Below, in pieces: positions 1-5,336 of a stretch of DNA of 5,336 nucleotides (position 1 is its first letter; every line of letters starts with the position of its first letter). The translations under genes and the position numbers were made by a program. The stretch is from an uncultured Eubacteriales bacterium (lineage in GTDB: Bacteria; Bacillota; Clostridia; Christensenellales; Aristaeellaceae), in contig USCR01000155.1 of assembly GCA_900553295.1 (NCBI GenBank), forward strand, positions 1 through 5,336. Reading direction: 5' to 3'. Below the pieces are notes generated by a model. It had not been told where the DNA came from, ran no database searches, and saw only the letters and a program-made list of their open reading frames with translations.

Positions 1-33
1 CTAAAATGCATACGAAGGGATGATGCGCTGGCT

Positions 34-879
34 TTATCCTTTGATGCCCGTAGAGGCAATGCCTTCCACCAGGGACTTTTGGAATACCAGGAAAATAATG
101 GTGGCCGGTACAATGGACAAGGTGGACATAGCCAGGGTAGAGCCGATATCCGACCCGGAGGACGGGTCGTTAAACAGCTGCAAGGCCAGGGAAACGGGGC
201 GCATGCTTGCCCGATTCACATACAGCAGGGCAGAGAGGTAATCGTCCCAGCGCCAGATAAAAGAGAAGATGGCAGAGGTTACCAGCGCAGGGACAATCAG
301 CGGCAGAATGATGCGGAAGAAAATCCCGTAGTAGGAGCAACCGTCAATCTTCGCCGCCTCATCCAGCGTTTTGGGAATACCGCCGATGAAATTCATAATC
401 AGGTACACGAAAAAGCCCTGAATGGCAAAAAAGTAGGGGAGAATCATGGGGTAATAGGTTCCTACCCAGTTCAGATGGCGGTACCACATGAATTGCGGAA
501 TCATCAGGATCTGCGCGGGCAGCATCATGGTGGAGAGCACCAGCACAAAGAAGAGCCCACGAAGCTTGAACTTCAGCCGTTGCAACGCATAGGCCACAAA
601 GGCCGAGGACATCAGCGTGCCAAAGGTGGAAGACAGGGCGATGATAAACGAATTCAGGAAAAACGTACCGAAGGTATACCCCATGAAACCTTTCCAGCCC
701 TGGATATAATTCTCCAGCGTCCAAGTGGAAGGAATCAGCGTTGCGGCAGTGGGCAGCACCGTTTCCGTGGGCTTGAAGGAGGAAAGCACCATCCACAGCA
801 GTGGATAAATCATAATCAACGCGCCCAAAAACACGATGATATGATAGATGACTTCCTTATAATGCTTTTGTCCTACCAT
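34..879 (-). CDS. CUT1 sugar ABC transporter permease, MalG/UgpE type
   Basis: This is the second membrane subunit of a carbohydrate ABC importer (281 aa, the usual length for the family). It would pair with the permease encoded just upstream to form the channel through the cytoplasmic membrane. Hydrophobic segments are visible at about residues 11-33, 74-97, 107-127, 141-163, 192-210 and 250-267, which fits six helices. The cytoplasmic EAA loop that docks on the ATPase is at residues 174-197 (EAAKIDG, then F and LP..VP). The usual DGA is DGC here (Cys181). The C-terminus, EGIASTGIKG, is typical of MalG-like subunits. The ATG at 879 lies 9 nt after a modest AAGAAGG site and 19 bp after the previous stop codon, so the genes are cotranscribed and probably translationally linked. 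The family is secure; the substrate is unknown. Confidence 0.95.
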   Translation of the reverse strand: MVGQKHYKEVIYHIIVFLGALIMIYPLLWMVLSSFKPTETVLPTAATLIPSTWTLENYIQGWKGFMGYTFGTFFLNSFIIALSSTFGTLMSSAFVAYALQRLKFKLRGLFFVLVLSTMMLPAQILMIPQFMWYRHLNWVGTYYPMILPYFFAIQGFFVYLIMNFIGGIPKTLDEAAKIDGCSYYGIFFRIILPLIVPALVTSAIFSFIWRWDDYLSALLYVNRASMRPVSLALQLFNDPSSGSDIGSTLAMSTLSIVPATIIFLVFQKSLVEGIASTGIKG

Positions 880-888
880 ATATTCGCG

Positions 889-895
889 CCTTCTT
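889..895 (-). promoter_or_regulatory. Ribosome binding site of the second permease
   Basis: AAGAAGG on the minus strand, 9 nt before the ATG at 879. It is weaker than the AAGGAGG sites of the two upstream genes and sits in the 19-bp gap directly after the TGATGA tandem stop of the first permease. Translation may therefore depend partly on ribosomes arriving from the upstream gene; that dependence is inference. Confidence 0.55.
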
Positions 896-898
896 TCA

Positions 899-1822
899 TC
901 AATCGTCGTAAACCCATTTGCTTCGGCTCCAGAATAGCAGGGCCGTTACCACCGACACAATGATCAGCATAATCCAGGCCAGGGCGGAAGCGTAACCCAT
1001 CTGGCTTTTGCCCACCGCGGGAAAGGCCTTGTTATACTGATAAACTGTGTAAAACAGCGTGGATTTTCTGGGGTCGCCGTTGGTAATAAGTTTGCACTGA
1101 GTGAAAGCCAGGAAGGAATTGATGGTCTGCTGTACCAGATTGAAGAAAATGGTGGGCGTTAGCAGCGGAAGTGTCACCTTCCAGAATTGCTGCCGGCCGT
1201 TGGCGCCGTCCACATGGGAAGCTTCGTAGAGTTCCCGCGGAATCTGCTTCAAAGCTGCGAGGAAAATGAGCATGGACGAGCCAAATTGCCACACGGTGAG
1301 GATAATCAATACCCAGATGGCCGGCCCTTCGCTGAACCAGTTATAACCGTTCAGGAAAGGCAATATCTGCCCCAGCACCGCATTGATGGTGCCGTTGGCC
1401 TCAAACAACCGCCGCCACAGGATGGCTACAGCCACGGAACCGCCGATAATGGACGGCAGATAATACGTAGCCCTGTAAATCGGTACGACCTTGCTTTCAT
1501 GGTTCAGGATCAGGGCAACAATCAGCGCAAAAATAACTTTCAACGGTGTACCGATGAGCGCATAATAGCATGTAACGGTTAAGGATTTGGTAAAGGTGGA
1601 GTCATCCGTGAGAATCTTGATGTAATTATCCAAACCTATCCATTCTGGAGCATTTTGAATATCATATTTGCAGAAGGAGTAAAACAGGGACAACGCCATG
1701 GGGATGACCATGAACATAAGAAAGCCAATGATAAACGGCAGGCTGAAGATATAGCCTGCGGTGTTTTCCTGATTGATCCATGAGGTAAGACCTTTCCTTT
1801 TGCGGCTTGATAGGGCTGTCAT
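899..1822 (-). CDS. CUT1 sugar ABC transporter permease, MalF/UgpA type
   Basis: This is the first membrane subunit of the carbohydrate importer (307 aa, normal for the family). The N-terminus has a basic stretch (RKRK) and then the ENTAGYIFSLPFIIGF region common at the first helix of UgpA/LplB-like permeases. Hydrophobic segments lie at about residues 23-48, 85-106, 121-136, 167-190, 218-240 and 277-298. The EAA loop is at residues 200-223 (EASHVDGA, then F and LPLLTP) and would contact the ATPase. The frame is open back to an ATG at 1930, which would add 36 residues. The ATG at 1822 is preferred because AAGGAGG stands 9 nt before it, the protein then begins as family members do, and the extension would run through an intergenic hairpin. 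The gene ends in tandem TGA stops. The transported sugar cannot be deduced. Confidence 0.95.
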   Translation of the reverse strand: MTALSSRKRKGLTSWINQENTAGYIFSLPFIIGFLMFMVIPMALSLFYSFCKYDIQNAPEWIGLDNYIKILTDDSTFTKSLTVTCYYALIGTPLKVIFALIVALILNHESKVVPIYRATYYLPSIIGGSVAVAILWRRLFEANGTINAVLGQILPFLNGYNWFSEGPAIWVLIILTVWQFGSSMLIFLAALKQIPRELYEASHVDGANGRQQFWKVTLPLLTPTIFFNLVQQTINSFLAFTQCKLITNGDPRKSTLFYTVYQYNKAFPAVGKSQMGYASALAWIMLIIVSVVTALLFWSRSKWVYDD

Positions 1823-1831
1823 GGCAGGTAC

Positions 1832-1839
1832 GCCTCCTT
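1832..1839 (-). promoter_or_regulatory. Ribosome binding site that fixes the start of the first permease
   Basis: AAGGAGGC on the minus strand, 9 nt before the ATG at 1822. It decides the start codon, because the same frame also offers an ATG at 1930 that has no comparable site and lies only 9 bp beyond the stop of the preceding gene. Confidence 0.85.
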
Positions 1840-1864
1840 GCTGAATGTTCGGGTGGATAGAGAA

Positions 1865-1889
1865 GAGGGGGGCGATGAACGCCCCCCTC
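1865..1889 (-). ncRNA. GC-rich intergenic mRNA hairpin between binding protein and permease
   Basis: The two 10-base arms, 1865-1874 and 1880-1889, are perfectly complementary around a 5-base loop. Nine of the ten pairs are G-C, including six in a row. On the transcribed strand the sequence after the stem is UUCUCUAUCC, with no U-tract, so this is not a standard Rho-independent terminator. It lies in the 117-bp gap between the stop of the binding-protein gene and the start of the first permease. Stem-loops in this position are known in sugar transporter operons, where they protect the binding-protein mRNA from 3' decay or slow readthrough, giving more binding protein than permease. The structure is seen directly; the role is inferred. 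Confidence 0.7.
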
Positions 1890-1939
1890 CGATGATCCAG
1901 CGCTGTCAGGGACGGCAAAGCGCCTTGCATGCGGAAAGC

Positions 1940-3277
1940 TTAATAGCTCTCTGCAATTTCATTGATACCATCCACCAATGTTTCAGCCGCTTCAGCCGCG
2001 GTGATGGAGGTGCCCTTGAGCAGGCATTCTTCAGCCATCAGCTGGATGTACTCCGTCTGCGCGGTGCCAGCATAGCTGGGCAGAGGCGGGAAGATGGGGC
2101 TGGAGTTCGTTTCCACAAAGGACAGATATTCCACCGCAATGCCGTAGGTGGGGTCTACTTCGTTCACCGCATCGGCAATGGCAGCGGCCACTTCGCTGTT
2201 GGCGGGTACGCCGCGTTCGGCGCGCAGGATTTCGTTGCCCTTCACGTCGTTAATCAGGTAGTTCAGGATGGCCACTGCCAGGTCGGGATTCTCCGCATCC
2301 GTGGTTACAGAGAAGAACTGGCCGGGCTTGAGGTAGTTGGAAGCGACGGGGTCCAGGGAAGGCCAGGTGGTGATACCCAGCTCAATGCCGTCGGCGGTTG
2401 CGGCGGTCTGATACGCGGCAATCTGATTGGAGAAGGCCAATGCGCACCAGCAGCGCACATCGTTGGTGGCACCATAGACCAGGGGATACTGGGCCAGGTC
2501 AGCGGTGTTTACGCCAGCCAGCTTGTCCGTGTCAAACATCCAGCCTTCGGCAACGCCGTCGATGAGCCGCTGATAGTAGCCGGTCATTTCTTCAGCGTTG
2601 GGCAGCAACCCGTTGGCATCCCACAGGGCGGTGTAACCCAGGCTGCGGGCATAGTAGGTCAGCGGGTTCTCGGAGTTGCCATCGCCGTAAATAACGCCCA
2701 CACCGGTCTCCTCGAAGATCTTGCGGGAAATCTCCACAAACTGATCCCAGGTGATGTTATCGGGCACTTCAATGCCCAGGGAATCCGTCAGGGTTTTGTT
2801 GTAGAGCATGGCGGGGGCATTTACACCGGCGCAGATGGCGTACAGGCCATCGCCGACCTTACCGGTGTCGATGATGTTCTGCGGAACTTTGGACAGGTCC
2901 AGCGCGCCGCTCTCCACATAGGGGGTCAGATCCAGCAGATCGCCGGCTTCCACCCACTGCTCGATGTAGGCGTAGTCCTGCTGCATCAGGTCGGGCAGGT
3001 CATTGTTGGCCGCATAGGTGCTCATGAGCGCCCAGTAGTTATTCCAGCTTTGCGTGTTCAGGTTAAAGGTGATGTTCGGATAGTTCTCCGTGAAGTAATC
3101 GGTTGCAGCCTTGGTCACTTCGTCACGAACCTGATTGCCCCACCAGCCAAAACCAATTTCCACCTCACCAGCGGTGGCAGGGTCATACGTGCCCACGGCA
3201 AGCCCTTCGCCCATGGCGGTTCCAGCGAGGGTCAGGGTAAGCATCAAGGATAGTACGACAAGCAGAAGCTTTTTCAT
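1940..3277 (-). CDS. Extracellular sugar-binding protein of an ABC transporter (family 1)
   Basis: This is the solute-binding component (445 aa) of the CUT1 importer encoded with the two permeases. It acts outside the membrane, binding a sugar or oligosaccharide and delivering it to the permeases. Residues 1-23 are a clear signal peptide: MKK, a leucine-rich core, then a TAMG ending that suits signal peptidase I. The mature part opens with a beta-strand and the GFGWWGN motif, then an FTENYPNI segment, a W..YW stretch near residue 77, NNDLPDLMQQDYAYIEQW at 91-108 and LLDLTPYV at 114-121, all typical of the SBP_bac_1 fold. W79, Y81, the D101-Y104 stretch and the aromatic residues near 205-219 are candidate ligand contacts. 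No cysteine lies near the N-terminus, so it is not a standard lipoprotein. The ATG at 3277 follows a strong ribosome binding site by 6 nt. The gene is promoter-proximal. The ligand is unknown. Confidence 0.96.
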   Translation of the reverse strand: MKKLLLVVLSLMLTLTLAGTAMGEGLAVGTYDPATAGEVEIGFGWWGNQVRDEVTKAATDYFTENYPNITFNLNTQSWNNYWALMSTYAANNDLPDLMQQDYAYIEQWVEAGDLLDLTPYVESGALDLSKVPQNIIDTGKVGDGLYAICAGVNAPAMLYNKTLTDSLGIEVPDNITWDQFVEISRKIFEETGVGVIYGDGNSENPLTYYARSLGYTALWDANGLLPNAEEMTGYYQRLIDGVAEGWMFDTDKLAGVNTADLAQYPLVYGATNDVRCWCALAFSNQIAAYQTAATADGIELGITTWPSLDPVASNYLKPGQFFSVTTDAENPDLAVAILNYLINDVKGNEILRAERGVPANSEVAAAIADAVNEVDPTYGIAVEYLSFVETNSSPIFPPLPSYAGTAQTEYIQLMAEECLLKGTSITAAEAAETLVDGINEIAESY

Positions 3278-3283
3278 TTGGTC

Positions 3284-3292
3284 AACCTCCTT
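3284..3292 (-). promoter_or_regulatory. Strong ribosome binding site of the binding-protein gene
   Basis: AAGGAGGTT on the minus strand, 6 nt before the ATG at 3277. It is an almost full complement of the 16S rRNA tail and implies high translation of the binding protein, the subunit usually needed in excess. Confidence 0.9.
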
Positions 3293-3328
3293 AATTATTC
3301 AAATGTAAACGACCTAAAACTTGTTGCT

Positions 3329-3357
3329 ATTGTACCATGCAAAAAATTTTATGTCAA
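3329..3357 (-). promoter_or_regulatory. Sigma-A promoter of the sugar transporter operon
   Basis: The minus strand reads TTGACA (3352-3357), a 17-bp spacer, then TACAAT (3329-3334). The -35 is a full consensus match and the -10 has five of six matches. TG one base before the -10 (TGGTACAAT) makes an extended -10. Transcription should start near 3321-3325, giving a leader of about 45 nt before the binding-protein ATG. The spacer holds an A4T6 tract, and the surroundings are much more AT-rich than the genes. A core promoter this strong on a sugar-uptake operon suggests it is held in check by a repressor, which is inference. Confidence 0.88.
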
Positions 3358-3367
3358 TAGGTTGCTG

Positions 3368-3378
3368 CGCCTTAGGCG
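3368..3378. promoter_or_regulatory. Short palindrome just upstream of the -35
   Basis: CGCCTTAGGCG is an 11-bp palindrome with 5-bp arms and one central base. It ends 10 bp before the -35 hexamer and is centred about 50 bp upstream of the likely start of transcription. This position suits an activator or repressor site. It is short enough to be chance, and no regulator is encoded in the window. Confidence 0.3.
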
Positions 3379-3420
3379 AATAAAAAGCCCAAATACTGTA
3401 AAAAAACAAAGGCTCGCATG

Positions 3421-3438
3421 TGAGTAGCGGCCTACTCA
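3421..3438. promoter_or_regulatory. Inverted repeat TGAGTAG-N4-CTACTCA upstream of the operon
   Basis: Two perfect 7-base arms (3421-3427 and 3432-3438) surround CGGC. The element sits between the ppdK terminator and the transporter promoter, centred about 105 bp upstream of the likely transcription start. It resembles a binding site for a dimeric regulator. On the minus strand the next 8 bases or so are not U-rich, so it does not look like a second terminator. The symmetry is seen directly; a regulatory role is inferred. Confidence 0.35.
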
Positions 3439-3456
3439 TGTGGCGTAAAAACACAC

Positions 3457-3486
3457 AAAAAAAGCTCCTCCCCAAAGGGGAGGAGC
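3457..3486 (-). terminator. Rho-independent terminator of ppdK
   Basis: On the minus strand, GCTCCTCCCC (3477-3486 on plus) pairs perfectly with GGGGAGGAGC (3464-3473) across a 3-base TTT loop. A run of seven T (3457-3463) and further T-rich sequence follow. The stem begins 15 bp after the ppdK stop codon. There is no T-run on the plus-strand side, so it acts in one direction. It separates ppdK from the transporter operon. Confidence 0.93.
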
Positions 3487-3501
3487 CGCGGAGCAATGGA
3501 C

Positions 3502-5336
3502 TTACTTGCCCATCTTTTCCAGGATCGCAGCGTGAGCCGCAGCCAGGCGGGCAATCGGCACACGGAAGGGAGAGCAGCTCACGTAGTTCAGGCCAACCTT
3601 GTGGCAGAACATAATGGTGCTCGGGTCGCCGCCGTGCTCGCCGCAGATGCCCAGCTTGATGTTGGGACGGGTCTGACGGCCCAGCTTGGCAGCCATCTCC
3701 ACCAGCTTGCCCACGCCGTCGGTGTCCAGACGGGCGAAGGGATCGCTCTCAAAGATCTTGTTGTCGTAGTAGGCGCCCAGGAACTTGCCGGCGTCGTCAC
3801 GAGAGAAGCCGAAGGTCATCTGGGTCAGGTCGTTGGTACCGAAGGAGAAGAACTCCGCTTCCTCGGCGATTTCGTCGGCGGTCACAGCCGCGCGCGGAAT
3901 CTCGATCATGGTGCCCACATGATATTCGAGGGTCATGCCCTGCTCTTCGAAGATCTTCTTGGCAGTGTCGTCCACGATCTTTTTCACAAAGGCCAGTTCC
4001 TTCTTGGAGCCAACCAAGGGAATCATGATCTCGGGAACGATGTCATAGCCGCATTCCTTCTTCACGTTGATGGCAGCCTGCAGCACGGCGCGGGTCTGCA
4101 TCTCGGCGATTTCGGGGTAGGTCACGGCCAGACGGCAACCACGGTGACCCATCATGGGGTTGGACTCGTGGAGGGCTGCAATCTTGTGGATGACCTCGTC
4201 CTTGGTCATGCCAAGATTCTTGGCCAGCTCTTCGATTTCCTCGGTCATGTCCAGGTGGGGCACAAACTCATGCAGCGGCGGATCCAGGTAGCGGACGGTC
4301 ATGGGACGGCCTTCCAGGGCCTTGTACATGGCCTCGAAGTCACCCTGCTGCATGGGCAGAATCTTTGCCAGCGCCTTTTCACGCTGCTCCTTGGTGTCGG
4401 CCAGGATCATCTCGCGCATGGCGGAAATACGGCTGGCCTCAAAGAACATGTGCTCGGTACGGCAAAGGCCAATGCCCTCTGCGCCGAAGGCAACCGCCTG
4501 CTTGGTATCGCGGGGCGTATCGGCATTGGTGCGGACCATCAGCTTGCGCGCCTTGTCGGCCCAGCCCATGAAGCGGGCGAAATCGCCGGAGATGGAGGCT
4601 TCCACGGTGGGGATCAGGCCATCGTACACATTGCCGGTGGAGCCGTCCACGGAGATGCAATCACCCTCGTGATAGACCTTGCCAGCGATGGTGACGGTGT
4701 TGTCTTCCTCATTGAACTTCAGGTCGCCGCAGCCAACTACGGCCGCGCGGCCCATGCCACGGGCAACCACCGCAGCGTGAGAGGTCATGCCGCCGAAAGC
4801 GGTCAGGATGGCCTGGGAGTAATCCATGCCCTCGATGTCTTCCGGGGTGGTCTCACGGCGCACCAGGATGACCTTCTCCTTGTTCTTGCCGTGCTCGGCA
4901 GCGGCATCGGCGGTGAAGTAGATGGCACCGGCACCGGCTCCGGGAGAGGCGGGCAGACCCTTGGCGATGACGGGCGCCTTCTTCAGGGCGGCGGCGTCAA
5001 AGTTGGGGTGCAGCAGGCTGTCCAGCTGCTTGGGCTCCACCTTCAGCACGGCTTCCTCTTCGGAAAGCACGCCTTCGTCCACCAGATCCACGGCGATCTT
5101 CAGCGCGGCCTGAGCGGTGCGCTTGCCGTTACGGGTCTGGAGCATGAACAGCTTGCCGCGCTCAATGGTGTACTCCATATCCTGCATGTCGCGGTAGTGA
5201 TCTTCCAGGGTCTTGGCGATGCTCACGAACTGGTCGTACACTTCGGGCATCTGCTCATGCAGCTGGGAGATGGGTTGGGGGGTACGGATACCGGCCACCA
5301 CGTCTTCGCCCTGAGCGTTGAGCAGGTACTCACCGT
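3502..5336 (-). CDS. ppdK: Pyruvate, phosphate dikinase, C-terminal two thirds (5' end outside window)
   Basis: This cytoplasmic enzyme interconverts ATP + pyruvate + phosphate with AMP + PEP + diphosphate, and in anaerobes often serves glycolysis or gluconeogenesis in place of pyruvate kinase. The frame is open to the right edge, giving 610 complete codons of a protein that is normally about 875 aa. The first visible residues, GEYLLNAQGEDVVAGIRTP, belong to the ATP-grasp domain, so the GTG at 5301 is an internal valine and not a start. Clostridium symbiosum PpdK numbering fits well (about +280 from the codon at 5301): ATP-site E323, Q335 and R337 (IERGKLFMLQTRNGKR), then the phosphohistidine domain GGMTSHAAVVARGMG with His455 (codon 4777-4779). 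The C-terminal PEP/pyruvate barrel follows, with R561 (RTEHMFF), R617 (VRYLDPPLHEF), the SFGTNDLTQMTFGFSR signature and the catalytic Cys in GICGEHGGDP. Phe replaces the usual Arg just before GGMTSH. The gene has its own terminator. Confidence 0.97.
   Translation of the reverse strand, partial: GEYLLNAQGEDVVAGIRTPQPISQLHEQMPEVYDQFVSIAKTLEDHYRDMQDMEYTIERGKLFMLQTRNGKRTAQAALKIAVDLVDEGVLSEEEAVLKVEPKQLDSLLHPNFDAAALKKAPVIAKGLPASPGAGAGAIYFTADAAAEHGKNKEKVILVRRETTPEDIEGMDYSQAILTAFGGMTSHAAVVARGMGRAAVVGCGDLKFNEEDNTVTIAGKVYHEGDCISVDGSTGNVYDGLIPTVEASISGDFARFMGWADKARKLMVRTNADTPRDTKQAVAFGAEGIGLCRTEHMFFEASRISAMREMILADTKEQREKALAKILPMQQGDFEAMYKALEGRPMTVRYLDPPLHEFVPHLDMTEEIEELAKNLGMTKDEVIHKIAALHESNPMMGHRGCRLAVTYPEIAEMQTRAVLQAAINVKKECGYDIVPEIMIPLVGSKKELAFVKKIVDDTAKKIFEEQGMTLEYHVGTMIEIPRAAVTADEIAEEAEFFSFGTNDLTQMTFGFSRDDAGKFLGAYYDNKIFESDPFARLDTDGVGKLVEMAAKLGRQTRPNIKLGICGEHGGDPSTIMFCHKVGLNYVSCSPFRVPIARLAAAHAAILEKMGK

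Noticed and set aside
1..33. A possible start of another gene, or a terminator, after the last permease (an ATG on the minus strand at 9-11).
   Set aside because: No ribosome binding site precedes this ATG, only a few codons are visible, and no hairpin can be seen in 33 bp.
79..963. A long open frame of 294 codons on the plus strand, opposite the second permease gene.
   Set aside because: The translation is rich in Q, G, R and H with no hydrophobic core or domain pattern, and it lies opposite a clear permease. It is a by-product of the codon use of the real gene.
1823..1930. A 36-residue N-terminal extension of the first permease, starting at the ATG at 1930.
   Set aside because: It has no good ribosome binding site, would run through the strong hairpin, and does not look like a permease N-terminus. 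The ATG at 1822 has AAGGAGG at good spacing.
1838..3253. A 471-codon open frame on the plus strand, opposite the binding-protein gene.
   Set aside because: It is unusually long, but the protein is low in order (many G, Q, V, H), no ribosome binding site stands before it, and the minus strand carries an unmistakable binding protein with signal peptide, promoter and ribosome binding site.
3303..3317. ATGTAAACGACCTAA in the operon leader, similar to a catabolite-responsive (CcpA) site.
   Set aside because: One half, TGTAAACG, matches well, but the other half departs at key positions and there is no dyad symmetry around the central CG. It is too weak to annotate.
3314..3496. A 60-codon open frame on the minus strand within the ppdK-transporter gap.
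   Set aside because: It runs through the terminator stem and the promoter, has no ribosome binding site, and reads like translated regulatory DNA.
5299..5301. GTG as a possible start codon of a shorter ppdK.
   Set aside because: The same frame continues to the window edge with conserved PPDK residues (GEYLLNAQGED), so this GTG is an internal valine codon.

Overview
The window looks like chromosomal DNA from an anaerobic member of the Bacillota, probably a Clostridia-type gut or environmental bacterium. The pointers are a moderately GC-rich sequence, strong AAGGAGG-type ribosome binding sites, a near-consensus sigma-A promoter, a compact Rho-independent terminator, a clostridial-type pyruvate phosphate dikinase, and a CUT1 sugar transporter whose visible genes include no ATPase. 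Genus and species cannot be assigned from the sequence alone.

All four genes lie on the minus strand, so transcription runs from right to left. The right third (3502-5336) is the C-terminal two thirds of ppdK, whose 5' part lies beyond the window. It ends in a perfect 10-bp hairpin with a U-tract (3457-3486), so ppdK is a separate transcription unit. The 220-bp gap that follows holds this terminator, two small palindromes and a near-perfect promoter (TTGACA-17-TACAAT, with an extended -10), then a strong ribosome binding site.

The promoter drives a three-gene sugar-uptake operon: an extracellular family 1 solute-binding protein (1940-3277), a MalF/UgpA-type permease (899-1822) and a MalG/UgpE-type permease (34-879). 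A strong GC-rich hairpin without a U-tract sits between the binding-protein gene and the first permease gene, where it could set the binding protein to permease ratio. The two permeases are only 19 bp apart. The binding protein would capture a sugar or oligosaccharide outside the membrane and pass it to the permease heterodimer. The energising ATPase is either encoded beyond the left edge or supplied in trans by a shared MsmX/UgpC-type protein. The substrate cannot be read from the sequence.

Nothing here amounts to a clearly new biological system. The points most worth a second look are the lack of a lipobox cysteine in the binding protein, the intergenic hairpin, the palindromes near the promoter, and a non-standard residue beside the catalytic histidine motif of PpdK.
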